Source of the DNA: an uncultured Verrucomicrobia subdivision 3 bacterium
Lineage (GTDB): Bacteria; Verrucomicrobiota; Verrucomicrobiia; Limisphaerales; UBA11358
Reading direction: 5' to 3'
DNA length: 48,491 nucleotides
Assembly (NCBI GenBank): GCA_903888765.1
Contig: CAISVF010000131.1
Span: 1 to 48,491, forward strand
Position 1 is the first letter of the stretch. The number at the start of each line of letters is the position of its first letter. Positions 17,343-25,914 of the stretch are shown here, one piece after another. The position numbers were made by a program, and so were the translations under genes. The notes under the pieces are model-generated. The model was not told the origin of the DNA. It saw nothing but the letters and a program-made list of their open reading frames with translations, and ran no database searches.

Positions 17343-18869
17343 TCAGGGCGACGGGGGCGACCACTCCAGATTGACAATCACGGGAGCCCAGGCGACATGC
17401 TGCAGAACTTGTTGCCAGGCGGCATAGCTATCCGGCGCACGGACGCGGGCCAGATTGGTAATCGTTATCTGAACGCCCCCCGCAGCCTTTAGTTGATCCA
17501 CCACCGCCCGATAACGGCGGAAGTAGTCAAATTGTGTTAACACAAGTTTGGCGGCATGCAGTCGGCGCAAGGCTTGGGGAAAGGTTTCCTTGGCCTCACA
17601 GGTCGGCGCGTAATCTTCGTGAATCCAGTTGCCGCCAGAATGGCGGTCCGCCTCGTACAAATAAGCAGTGGATAGCAGTACATTGGAGTTGGCTGGTGCT
17701 GTGTCCAACTCGTCTCCGACCCGCTGCAGCGCCGCTGCCCGGCTGACGTCTGTCGCGCAGGCGACCCCCCAAGTCGTCAATCCGATTGCACGGATCGAGG
17801 CCAGACCAACCAGCGCCGCAACGGTCACGGCAAAAGTGCGGGTGCGGAGGAATTCGGGCCGGCGGGCTGCCACGGCGGTTAAGAACAAGGCAACCAGGAT
17901 TGGCTGGAAATAATTCACCACCCCAACCCAATTTGCGGCAACCACTGTGAGGCAGGCGAAAATAAAACTGACGCTGATGGGTAGTCCGCTCAGGAAAATA
18001 ATTTCGCGGGGGGACCACTTCAAATTTTGCCAATAGCGCTTAAGGGTAACGAGGGTTGTTGCGGCCAGAAGGAATACCGCCGCCAGAACGCGAGCCGCTT
18101 TCAGCAGGTCGCCAAGTTGCGGCGCACGCAGGCCGGTCAGCGAGGCATTGCCGTGAACATTTTCCAAAAATCCTTCCCAAAGCCTGGGAAAGCCGAAGCG
18201 CACTAATGCCATAAGCAAAGGCGGAAGCAATACCAGAGTGGTCAGCGGTAGCACCGGCAGTGGGATGCGCAGGTATTTCCAACCTGCGACCATTCCGAGA
18301 AAAACCCAGGCGGTATAGAGCGCGCCCATTTGCAGGCTGGCCGTCATGGCCAAAACCGAAAAACCGGCTGCCAGCCAGGCCCAGCCGCGAGCGCCCTCCA
18401 GCATGCGCACCACCGCATAAACTCCTAGCGTACCCAGCAGGCAGGCCAGTCCATCGGGGCGGTCGTCAAAGGTGATGGCCAGCAGAAAAAGGCCGCCAAT
18501 ACTTGCGTGCTGTGCGGCAATTCGGAGTCGTCGGAAAATCGCCAGCACAGTAACCTGATAAGCGCCAAACAAGGCCAAATGAAACACCATCGCCGATAGA
18601 ACAGTCGTGCCGCCCCAACGCATCCATGCCAGCAACGCCAACTGGTAAAGTGGCGGATAAGCGCTGAAAAATTCCGTGCCGGAAATCGGCCGGGATTGCG
18701 AAATTGAAGGATTGAAATATCCGCCGTGATTTAAAAGATGCACCACCGGCCCGTCATAAAAAAAGCCGTCATTGGCTGGTATGGGCTGGGAGGTGCTCAG
18801 CAGCAGAACCAATTTCCAGGCAAAAACCAGGAGGAAAACCAAACCCGGACGTTCAAGGATACGTTTCAT
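17343..18869 (-). CDS. polytopic membrane glycosyltransferase-like protein (GT-C fold)
   Basis: This 508-residue protein has about 10-12 hydrophobic helices. An acidic first extracytoplasmic loop (NDGFFYDGPVVHLLNHGGYF) is followed by FFSAYPPLYQLALLAWMRWGG, the layout of GT-C enzymes such as GT39 and ArnT-like transferases that use polyprenyl-phosphate sugars. The ~130-residue C-terminal part is hydrophilic and probably extracytoplasmic. Sequence identity to a named family is not evident. It is divergently paired (85 bases between starts) with a HAD-UbiA fusion that could make its lipid-linked sugar donor. The acceptor is unknown. Confidence 0.65.
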   Translation of the reverse strand: MKRILERPGLVFLLVFAWKLVLLLSTSQPIPANDGFFYDGPVVHLLNHGGYFNPSISQSRPISGTEFFSAYPPLYQLALLAWMRWGGTTVLSAMVFHLALFGAYQVTVLAIFRRLRIAAQHASIGGLFLLAITFDDRPDGLACLLGTLGVYAVVRMLEGARGWAWLAAGFSVLAMTASLQMGALYTAWVFLGMVAGWKYLRIPLPVLPLTTLVLLPPLLMALVRFGFPRLWEGFLENVHGNASLTGLRAPQLGDLLKAARVLAAVFLLAATTLVTLKRYWQNLKWSPREIIFLSGLPISVSFIFACLTVVAANWVGVVNYFQPILVALFLTAVAARRPEFLRTRTFAVTVAALVGLASIRAIGLTTWGVACATDVSRAAALQRVGDELDTAPANSNVLLSTAYLYEADRHSGGNWIHEDYAPTCEAKETFPQALRRLHAAKLVLTQFDYFRRYRAVVDQLKAAGGVQITITNLARVRAPDSYAAWQQVLQHVAWAPVIVNLEWSPPSP

Positions 18870-18954
18870 TAAAGCGTCATGCTTCCAAAACGGAACCGCT
18901 TGTCAACGCTCAACGCCCTTGGCAACCTGTACCCCGACGTTGAACGCACAAATA

Positions 18955-20400
18955 ATGCCACCGGCATCGCCCATCCAAACTTCGGTCGCCATTCCTCTTT
19001 GCGTGGATTTGGACGGAACGCTTATCCGGACCGATATGCTATGGGAATCCCTGGTGCGGCTGCTTAAAAAAAAACCGCTCGCCATCTTTGCCGTGCTGCG
19101 GTGGTTGATGCGAGGTCGCGCCCACCTGAAACAACAGCTGGCCCGGCGCGTAACCGTGGACGCGACAATTTTACCGTATCACGAACCTTTGCTGGCATGG
19201 CTCCGCGAACAAAAAAAAGCCGGACGTAAGCTCGTTTTGGCAACCGCCTCTGACCTGAGGATGGCCCAGCCGGTGGCTGATCATGTAGGACTATTCGACG
19301 AGGTGCTGGCTAGTGACGGCCAAATCAATTTGCGGCAGGCCAGCAAGCGGCGGGCCTTGGAAGCCAAATTCGGCGAACGTGGCTTTGACTACGCCGGCAA
19401 TTCTAACGACGATCTCGGGGTGTGGAGCGGAGCTCATGCAGCCATAGTGGTTAACGCCAGCCGATCGCTTGCCGTCCGCGCGGAAAAACTCACGCTGGTG
19501 ACGGTCACCTTTTTGCGGGAGGAGTCAAAATTGTGGGCGATTTTCCGCAGTCTGCGACCGCATCAATGGGTGAAAAACCTGATCATCTTCGTTCCCTTAC
19601 TTGCCGGGCACAAGCTTGGAGAACTAGCTTTACTGGGGAGGGCAGGATTGGCTTGTCTCGCGTTTTGTTTTTGCGCCTCGGCTATTTATATTGCCAACGA
19701 CCTGATGGATTTGGATGCCGACCGACGGCACGCCAGCAAGTGCCTGCGCCCATTTGCCAGCGGGGAACTTACTATTTCTACCGGACTCTTGCTGGCGTCC
19801 CTGCTGCTGGCAGTTGGTCTATTATTTTCGGCCGCCTTGTCTAATGAGTTTCTGGGAATCACGACTTGCTATTTGCTGTTGGCGACTATTTATTCCTGGT
19901 GGTTGAAGCGAGTGATCTGGCTGGATGTCGTCTTGCTCGCAGGGCTCTATACCGTGCGCCTTATCGCCGGCGGCGTGGCCACGGGCGTGGTTGATTCCTT
20001 CTGGCTTTTGTTATTTTCGATGTTTCTTTTTTTGAGCCTGGCGCTAGTCAAACGGTACGTCGAATTGGACGACACAAAAATTGCCATTGTGGGGGCCAAT
20101 GGCCGGGGCTATGGTCAGCGCGACCTTAAACTCATCCAGAAACTTGGTACAATTTGCGGTGCGCTTGCAGCACTCGTGCTGGTGCTCTACGTCAATAGCC
20201 ACGCCGTGGTCATCCTATATGCCCATCCTGCCCGGTTACTGGTGCTGGGCCCGCTCCTGTTGTTCTGGATCAGCCGCGTATGGTTTCTGGCCAGGCGTGG
20301 GAAAGTGCATGACGATCCAGTGGTGTTTGCTCTTAAAGATACGGTGAGTTACCTGATCGGCGGAGTGATGCTATTCATGCTTTGGCTGGCTACCGATTGA
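18955..20400 (+). CDS. HAD phosphatase-UbiA prenyltransferase fusion (decaprenyl-phosphate phosphoribosyltransferase-like)
   Basis: This two-domain membrane protein has 481 residues from the ATG before PPASPIQ; the track start at 18772 overlaps the opposite gene and adds unlikely sequence. Residues about 15-190 are a HAD phosphatase with VDLDGTLIRTD, ATASD and GNSNDD. Residues about 205-481 are a UbiA-type domain with RPHQWVKNLIIFVPLLAGHK, the Mg-binding IANDLMDLDADRRH and a second acidic loop ELDD. The RPHQWVKN start and the fusion resemble proteins that attach phosphoribose to polyprenyl phosphate. A built-in phosphatase could then remove the 5-phosphate. Its neighbours are the GT-C gene and lnt, 3 bases downstream. 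The product is inferred. Confidence 0.8.
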   Translation: MPPASPIQTSVAIPLCVDLDGTLIRTDMLWESLVRLLKKKPLAIFAVLRWLMRGRAHLKQQLARRVTVDATILPYHEPLLAWLREQKKAGRKLVLATASDLRMAQPVADHVGLFDEVLASDGQINLRQASKRRALEAKFGERGFDYAGNSNDDLGVWSGAHAAIVVNASRSLAVRAEKLTLVTVTFLREESKLWAIFRSLRPHQWVKNLIIFVPLLAGHKLGELALLGRAGLACLAFCFCASAIYIANDLMDLDADRRHASKCLRPFASGELTISTGLLLASLLLAVGLLFSAALSNEFLGITTCYLLLATIYSWWLKRVIWLDVVLLAGLYTVRLIAGGVATGVVDSFWLLLFSMFLFLSLALVKRYVELDDTKIAIVGANGRGYGQRDLKLIQKLGTICGALAALVLVLYVNSHAVVILYAHPARLLVLGPLLLFWISRVWFLARRGKVHDDPVVFALKDTVSYLIGGVMLFMLWLATD

Positions 20401-20403
20401 CGA

Positions 20404-22098
20404 ATGCCATTACCAAGCGCAGTGAAAATAAAACCTGAATTTGATTTCCGCCGCGGCCGTTATCCACTCGCCATCGCCACTGGCGTCCTGTTGGCATTGG
20501 CGTTTCCAAATTTCAATGTTGCCGGCCTGGCTTGGGTCGCTCCTGCCCTCATGTTGTTCGCTGCGCGCGAGCAATCCGGCGGGGATGCCTTTCGGACGGG
20601 CTACCTCAGCGGTCTCGCCTTCTGGCTGACCACGCTCGTCTGGCTGCTGCGGATACCCGTGACCGGTTTTCCGATACTTGGCTGGATTGCTTTGGCAGCG
20701 TATCTAGCGCTTTATTCGGGAGCCTGGGTCTGGTTGATTTCCCGACCGGAACGAATCAGCATACATCGGGAAAATTGGTATTCGCGCACAATGTGGGCAC
20801 TAGGCGGTGCGGCGGCGTGGGTTGCGCTGGAAATCATAAGATCGCGACTTTTCGGCGGTTTTCCCTGGAACCTGATTGGTAGTTCGCAATTCAAGTTGGT
20901 GCCACTGATTCAAATATCTGCGTTGACTGGCGTTTATGGAGTTTCCTTTCTCATCGTTTGGTTTTCCCTCGCCCTGCTTTCCGCCGGGGAAATGGTGTTT
21001 CGGCACCCGACCAAAAAGCATGTGTGGCAGGCTGAAATAGCGCTGCCGCTGGTAGCCACCATGGGATGCTTTATAGGCGGCTTTTTTCAATTACAAGGCG
21101 ATGCCCCTGTCCAAAAGGTTCTGCGCATCTGCCTGATTCAGCCGAGTGTGCCGCAATCGCTCATCTGGAGCGCCGCCGCCGACCAAAAACGGTTTGGCGC
21201 GTTGCTAGACCTTTCGCAGCGGTCGCTAACCAGCGAAACGGATTTACTTGTCTGGCCGGAATCCGCAGTGCCCGCCTTGGACCAGAGTACTTATGAGCGC
21301 ATTGTGCGGTTCGCTCAATCTAATCATATTTGGATGATATTCAACGGTGACGACGTGGAAATGCATCCCGACCAGACGAATTATTTCAATGCTGCATTGC
21401 TCATGAATCCTGAGGGCCGCATAGAAAATATCTACCACAAACGTCAGCTGGTAATTTTTGGCGAATATGTGCCACTTGCTCGCTGGTTGCCGTTTCTGAA
21501 ATGGTTCACCCCGATCGAAGGCGGATGGACGGCTGGCGATCTTCCCGGGCAATTTGCAATTACCCGGACGGGTCAAGAACGCCGTGAGCCTGTCATTGAA
21601 TTCTCCAGGAATACCCCCGGAAACTTACAGCGTCGCGAAGTGAGGATTTCTCCGCTGATTTGTTTTGAAGATGTATTCCCCGGCACCGCTCGCCAGACCA
21701 GCAACAATACCGATTTCTTGGTGAACCTCACCAACGACGGCTGGTTTGGCGATGGCGCCGCCCAATGGCAACACGCTGCCAACGCGGTTTTTCGCGCGGT
21801 CGAGAACGGTATGGCGCTCATCCGCTGTGCCAACAACGGAGTGACGTGCTGGATTGACAGCTACGGACGGCTGCGAGAAATATTCGCAGATGCCAATGGC
21901 AATGTGCATGGAACCGGCACGCTAACCATGGACCTCACGCTGCCAGCCGCAGAACACCAGCAAGAATCGACCTTTTATCACCGCTATGGCGATTGGTTCG
22001 CGTGGAGCTGTTGCGCCATCACGTTGGGTCAACTGATCCGGTATCGGTTCGGAAGAAAGACAAAGCCAGGGAAAACTCCTGAAATTTTCGCAAATTAA
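20404..22098 (+). CDS. lnt: apolipoprotein N-acyltransferase
   Basis: This inner-membrane enzyme adds the third acyl chain to lipoproteins. About six N-terminal membrane helices (ALAFPNFNVAGLAWVAPALML) precede a periplasmic nitrilase-like domain with the triad: Glu near residue 285 in LVWPESAVP, Lys near 345 in YHKRQLVIFGEYVPL, and Cys near 419 in PLICFEDVFPG. NLTNDGWFG follows. At 564 residues it is a little longer than the E. coli protein. It begins 3 bases after the HAD-UbiA gene, so the two are co-transcribed. Confidence 0.95.
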   Translation: MPLPSAVKIKPEFDFRRGRYPLAIATGVLLALAFPNFNVAGLAWVAPALMLFAAREQSGGDAFRTGYLSGLAFWLTTLVWLLRIPVTGFPILGWIALAAYLALYSGAWVWLISRPERISIHRENWYSRTMWALGGAAAWVALEIIRSRLFGGFPWNLIGSSQFKLVPLIQISALTGVYGVSFLIVWFSLALLSAGEMVFRHPTKKHVWQAEIALPLVATMGCFIGGFFQLQGDAPVQKVLRICLIQPSVPQSLIWSAAADQKRFGALLDLSQRSLTSETDLLVWPESAVPALDQSTYERIVRFAQSNHIWMIFNGDDVEMHPDQTNYFNAALLMNPEGRIENIYHKRQLVIFGEYVPLARWLPFLKWFTPIEGGWTAGDLPGQFAITRTGQERREPVIEFSRNTPGNLQRREVRISPLICFEDVFPGTARQTSNNTDFLVNLTNDGWFGDGAAQWQHAANAVFRAVENGMALIRCANNGVTCWIDSYGRLREIFADANGNVHGTGTLTMDLTLPAAEHQQESTFYHRYGDWFAWSCCAITLGQLIRYRFGRKTKPGKTPEIFAN

Positions 22099-22107
22099 TT
22101 CCTTAGC

Positions 22108-22698
22108 TCAGCTAAAGCTGGCCGAATTGCTTTGGAGGGCGCAAGCGATGAGTTTTTTTTCACGCTCACCAAAATTTAATTGCAACGCCTCGGTACGGGC
22201 AGCCTCGGTCATTTTAGCCCATGACTTGCGGAGCGCATTAATCATCTTATCCGGATCGCTTTTGGCTGCGAGCGGTGCAAACTGGAACTCCAAAAACACC
22301 AGGCACAGCGCATCCTCAAGTACGCAGCATTCTCGGTCGGCGGGGAAGTTTTTTTTAAGATTCAACTCCTGCACCCGACGGATGGTGTCATCGTCATAAC
22401 CCACCTCACGCAAGATCGCACCCGATTTCACGGCGTGAAATTTCTTGAGCTCGGCTCGCCATTGCAGATAGCCAGCGCGCGTCATGGGATAGTTTTCACG
22501 CGGACTCTCCCAGCGGCAGATATGCTGGCAGCGCGCCGCGAGACGTAATGGAACAGAGGCTGCCGGACAAAGTTTCACCACCCAGCTGGTAAGGCGTTCA
22601 GCGTACAGCAACTCGCGCGGTCGGCCATTTTCCAGATTCGGATCACGCGAGTTTTCTGCATCAAAACGGCGTACAGCCGCAGCAAAGATTTCGTTCAC
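22108..22698 (-). CDS. DUF4202 family protein
   Basis: This soluble protein of about 196 residues has unknown biochemical function. DUF4202 features are FAAAVRRFDAENSRDPN, ELLYAERLTSWVVKL, RLAARCQHICRWESPRENYPMTRAGYLQWR and the His/Asp-containing stretches typical of an HD-like helical fold. The track ORF extends to 22857, but its first 52 residues look unrelated. A GTG at 22698 just before NEIFAAAV, with GGGGA about 15 bases upstream, gives the normal family length. It is downstream of a XylR-like regulator gene on the same strand but separated from it by a terminator. Confidence 0.7.
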   Translation of the reverse strand: MNEIFAAAVRRFDAENSRDPNLENGRPRELLYAERLTSWVVKLCPAASVPLRLAARCQHICRWESPRENYPMTRAGYLQWRAELKKFHAVKSGAILREVGYDDDTIRRVQELNLKKNFPADRECCVLEDALCLVFLEFQFAPLAAKSDPDKMINALRKSWAKMTEAARTEALQLNFGEREKKLIACALQSNSASFS

Positions 22699-23035
22699 GA
22701 AGGTGATTTTTCCCCGTCCCGCATAAGGTTGCAAGCCTATTGCCGTTGGCGTTGGTAGATTGTGGTTGGTGAGGCAGGAATTGCAATGAAAGTCATCCCC
22801 ATTTGTCAATTTTCCCACAAACACTGGCGAATCATTGATGGACGGAAGATTGCTCACAAATGTTTGCCACTGCCGGCAGTCAGGGGCAGCGTGGTGTCAG
22901 TGGTCATTTTGCCAAAGTAGTTATCACCAGTGGACCGGGGGATGCCAACGAAAAGCAAATCTAATGAAAAAGGCAGATGCCAAACTGCCTTCATGTCGGC
23001 AGCCTCCTGATTGGAGAAACCGCCAGGGTTTTCAA
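22699..23035. other. gap between regulator and DUF4202 gene
   Basis: No supported gene is seen. On the minus strand the frames read as peptides such as LLFVGIPRSTGDNYFGKM, then stop; they may be a fragment of coding sequence, but no family is recognised. The only clear element is the terminator listed separately. Confidence 0.4.
22967..22991 (-). terminator. intrinsic terminator of the XylR-like regulator gene
   Basis: On the minus strand AAGGCAG (22991-22985) pairs with CTGCCTT (22976-22970) around TTTGGCAT, and TTT follows, making a run of five T. It lies 45 bases after the regulator stop codon at 23036, in the right orientation. Confidence 0.7.
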
Positions 23036-24181
23036 CTAGCGCCGCATCTTTTCCCGGAATTTCTTGGCAGACATACCGGTAGTACGTTTGAAAGCCACGC
23101 AAAAGCTGTTGATGCTTTGATAACCGGACTCATGGGCGATGGTTTCCACCTTTTGGTTTGTACCAGCGAGAAGTTTTTTTGCCCGCTCGATGCGCACGCG
23201 CTGGAGCTCCTGTCCAGGCGTGCGGTCGAGATATTCCAGAAATGCCTTGTGCAAACCTCGCTGGGACATCGCCGCCACACCAGCGAGATCCTTGATGCAA
23301 ATCGGTTCATGCCCATGGTCCCAGATGTATCGCAAACTGCGGGCAACGCCCTGATGGGTTATCGTGAGAATGTCACTGCTTTGGCGCACTACGACGCCTG
23401 CGGCAGGAATACGGATGGGATCGACCGGAGGTTTTCGGCCAGTCATCAACTGGTCCAGCAATTCCGCTCCGCGATAACCCAACACTTCGAGATTGGTGTC
23501 CACACTGGAAATCGGCGTGGGCATGACGTCGGGAGCCAGCAGGTAATTTTCGGCACCCAGAATGGCAACTTCTTCAGGGGTTTTCAGGTTCGCGCTCTGG
23601 CAGGATTCCAATAAATCCAGTGCCTGCTGATCGTTGGCAGCAAAAACAGCCAGCGGCTTAACCGCTTGCTTCATCTGGGTGGCCAGCCATTTGCGCTTGC
23701 GCTGCCACTCCTGGCGTCCGGTTGTGTAAACCGGGGATTCCAGCCAGCGCAACCAGGCACCGTTATGCCCGGACTCGGCTAGCACCTTTAGAAATCCCGA
23801 ACCGCGCTCTTCGTAGGACCAGTTGTTTGCGTCGCTGTAAAAACAAAAGTTGGTGAAACCGCGGGTCAAAAAATGTTCTGCCGCCAATCTGGCAGCATGC
23901 GCGTGATCCTCCAGCACCCGGGGGAATTTTAACTGGGGCCGACGGCAACTGAAGTCCACGGTGGGCAGTTTGGCCGAGGTGACAAATTCCGCCAGATCGT
24001 CCCCCGCGCCCAGCCAGGCCAGAATGCCGTCGCCTTCCCAGCCCCATGGTATGATTTTTTCCCGGGTATAATCGGAGTAAAGGTGCCAGCCATGCTCCTG
24101 GGCATATTTTTCAATGCCCTGATGCAACCGGTAGTCATACCAGCCGAGCGCCAGAAAGACACGCTTGGGTTTTGCAGGCAT
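23036..24181 (-). CDS. XylR-like AraC-family transcriptional regulator with sugar-binding domain
   Basis: This 381-residue cytosolic regulator combines a LacI/periplasmic-binding-protein-like sensor (about residues 5-270: VFLALGWYDYRLHQGIEKYAQ, DGILAWLG, VFAANDQQALDLLESC) with a C-terminal AraC-type DNA-binding domain (about 280-381: LAGVAAMSQRGLHKAFLEYL and VETIAHESGYQSINSFCVAFKRTTG). This is the architecture of E. coli XylR and is common in Verrucomicrobia and Planctomycetes, where the effector is a sugar. No sugar-utilisation genes flank it, so its target lies elsewhere, perhaps the GH genes. Confidence 0.9.
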   Translation of the reverse strand: MPAKPKRVFLALGWYDYRLHQGIEKYAQEHGWHLYSDYTREKIIPWGWEGDGILAWLGAGDDLAEFVTSAKLPTVDFSCRRPQLKFPRVLEDHAHAARLAAEHFLTRGFTNFCFYSDANNWSYEERGSGFLKVLAESGHNGAWLRWLESPVYTTGRQEWQRKRKWLATQMKQAVKPLAVFAANDQQALDLLESCQSANLKTPEEVAILGAENYLLAPDVMPTPISSVDTNLEVLGYRGAELLDQLMTGRKPPVDPIRIPAAGVVVRQSSDILTITHQGVARSLRYIWDHGHEPICIKDLAGVAAMSQRGLHKAFLEYLDRTPGQELQRVRIERAKKLLAGTNQKVETIAHESGYQSINSFCVAFKRTTGMSAKKFREKMRR

Positions 24182-24222
24182 GAATAAAGGCTAAGCTTGG
24201 CTCCAAGCAAACACAAGTCCAT

Positions 24223-24259
24223 AAAAAAACCGGTGCCGTTTTTTCAATCACGGCACCGG
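24223..24259 (-). terminator. strong intrinsic terminator after the YlbF-family gene
   Basis: On the minus strand CCGGTGCCG (24259-24251), a 12-base loop, CGGCACCGG (24238-24230) and T7 (24229-24223) form a textbook rho-independent terminator, 28 bases after the stop codon at 24287. It separates this gene from the XylR-like gene downstream. Confidence 0.9.
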
Positions 24260-24286
24260 AATAGAGGCAAGTAGGATCAGTATATA

Positions 24287-24688
24287 TCAGTGACCGTGAC
24301 AACCGCAACCGCTGCCGCAGGAACCTTCCGACAATTCATCCGAGGTGGGTATGCGCCCCAATTCTATGGTTTTGGCGACGTTTTTCTTTACCAGCTTTTG
24401 CAGGTCATGCATTTCCTCTTGGGCGTCCAGAAAACCTGAAGCCACGGGGTTTTTGAGCAAAGCATCCCGGTCCGCTTCAAAGGAGGAAATTTCAGCGGGC
24501 TCGAGTTCCTGGCCGTTTTGCTGTTTTTCCTGAAGGGCCTGGCCTTTGCTCATCAAGCTTTCATAGGCTCCGCGGGTGGTCGCATCGGCCAGAAAGGTGT
24601 CAATACGCTGCTTGATGCCGCTGGTTTGAAGCTCTTCAATGATGGCTTCGCAAAGTTCACGTGTTTTGGTTTCTACTTTAGTGGACAT
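24287..24688 (-). CDS. YlbF-family protein with Cys/His-rich tail
   Basis: This small helical protein has 133 residues from the ATG before STKVETKTRELCEAI; the track start at 24790 adds an unlikely leader. The body (ELCEAIIEELQTSGIKQRIDTFLADATTRGAYESLMSKGQALQEKQQNG) fits the YlbF/YmcA helical family, which in Bacillus belongs to an RNA-processing regulatory complex that binds Fe-S clusters. The C-terminus GSCGSGCGCHGH is rich in Cys and His and probably binds metal. No partner genes (YaaT, YmcA) are seen here. The gene is alone with a strong terminator. Confidence 0.75.
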   Translation of the reverse strand: MSTKVETKTRELCEAIIEELQTSGIKQRIDTFLADATTRGAYESLMSKGQALQEKQQNGQELEPAEISSFEADRDALLKNPVASGFLDAQEEMHDLQKLVKKNVAKTIELGRIPTSDELSEGSCGSGCGCHGH

Positions 24689-24850
24689 AAAAATGTTTTG
24701 GCCGCGCAATAAACCACAAACGGCAAGGAAAAGCAAATGCCAAGCGCACTCTTTTTCCTTTTTCCGGCCCGCCATCAGCAGTCCTACCAACTATTACCCA
24801 AGCTTTATCAATTGCGCAACGCGCCAAAATCCTGAAAAATCGGTGTTGCG

Positions 24851-25240
24851 ATGAATCAAAATTTATCCGTCATTGCCGCCGCCCTCGGCCTGGGAAAATA
24901 TCGGCACCATATTTTTCTCTGCACGGATGCTGATGAAGCCAAATGTTGCCCGCGCGAAACCAGCCTGGCCGCGTGGGATTTTTTAAAAAAACGGCTCAAG
25001 GAACTCAACCTGGTGGGGCCACAGCCCCTCGTCTTTCGCTCGCGTGCCAATTGCCTCCGTGTGTGCATGCTGGGCCCGATTGCCGTGGTTTATCCGGAAG
25101 CCGTCTGGTACCATAGCTGCACGCCCGAAGTGCTGGAGCAAATCATTCAAACCCATCTAATCGGCGGCCGGGTGCTTAGCCAATATGCGTTTGTCGTAAA
25201 TCCGTTGAGGGATTCTCTGCCTGCTGATCGGCAAGGTTGA
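24851..25240 (+). CDS. thioredoxin-like [2Fe-2S] ferredoxin
   Basis: This 129-residue electron carrier has the compact thioredoxin-like ferredoxin pattern: [18 protein letters not shown] gives the first cysteines, and [25 protein letters not shown] gives the C-x3-C pair followed by the usual GP and Y-P-E segment. These proteins serve varied redox partners. It is 17 bases ahead of an FHA-domain gene and probably co-transcribed with it; no partner reductase is visible. The start at ATG 24851 places the first cysteine at the expected depth. Confidence 0.88.
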   Translation: MNQNLSVIAAALGLGKYRHHIFLCTDADEAKCCPRETSLAAWDFLKKRLKELNLVGPQPLVFRSRANCLRVCMLGPIAVVYPEAVWYHSCTPEVLEQIIQTHLIGGRVLSQYAFVVNPLRDSLPADRQG

Positions 25241-25257
25241 TTTGATAATGGATCAAC

Positions 25258-25863
25258 ATGGCCCGGTTATTGGTCAAAACAGGCGGCTTGAATTTGCCCC
25301 TCCTCGAACTGCGCCTGGGAGTGAACCGGGTCGGACGCGGGGAGGAAAATGATTTTCCGATCCATCATGCCAGTGTGTCGAGGCTCCACTGCGAATTCAT
25401 TTTATCTGCCGAGGGAGTGACCCTCCATGATTGCCATTCGACTAATGGCTCATTCGTCAATGGCCAACCCGTCAATGAAAGCCGGTTGGAAGTCGGCAAC
25501 GAGGTTCGACTGGGAAAAGTGGTGCTTCTGGTGGAATCCACGGAAGCCGATATATCCATTCCCAAAATAGAACGCGAGGTGCCTGCCCCACCGCCCATAA
25601 TGCTGCCGGATGGGGCGCTTCTTTGCCCGCGCCACGACGAAAATTACGCCGCGTTCAGATGCACACATTGCCAGGAAATCATGTGCACGAGTTGTGTGCG
25701 CATGATGCGCGTCAAGGGCGGCAAACCGTTGTTTCTTTGCTGCATTTGCCACCACAAATGCGAAAGCATCGGCACTGACGATGGTAAGACCAAAAAGGGA
25801 TTCTTTGGTTTTCTGCAGGAAACTGTCCGGTCCAGATTCGGCCATCGTAAGCCGCCAACATAG
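25258..25863 (+). CDS. FHA-domain protein with B-box-like zinc-finger
   Basis: This 201-residue soluble protein has an N-terminal FHA phosphothreonine-binding domain (about residues 15-90: NRVGRGEENDFPIHHASVSRLHCEF, HSTNGSFVNGQ) with the Gly-Arg, Ser-x-x-His and Asn-Gly signature. A linker leads to a Cys/His cluster (LCPRHDENYAAFRCTHCQEIMCTSCVRM and LCCICHHKCESI) resembling a B-box zinc finger. The combination suggests an adaptor that reads a Ser/Thr kinase signal and contacts another protein. No kinase gene lies in the window. Confidence 0.85.
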   Translation: MARLLVKTGGLNLPLLELRLGVNRVGRGEENDFPIHHASVSRLHCEFILSAEGVTLHDCHSTNGSFVNGQPVNESRLEVGNEVRLGKVVLLVESTEADISIPKIEREVPAPPPIMLPDGALLCPRHDENYAAFRCTHCQEIMCTSCVRMMRVKGGKPLFLCCICHHKCESIGTDDGKTKKGFFGFLQETVRSRFGHRKPPT

Positions 25864-25914
25864 AATATTTTCATCCAGTTGGGGGGGCGTTGTGCTGGAG
25901 GGCTAGGACTATGC

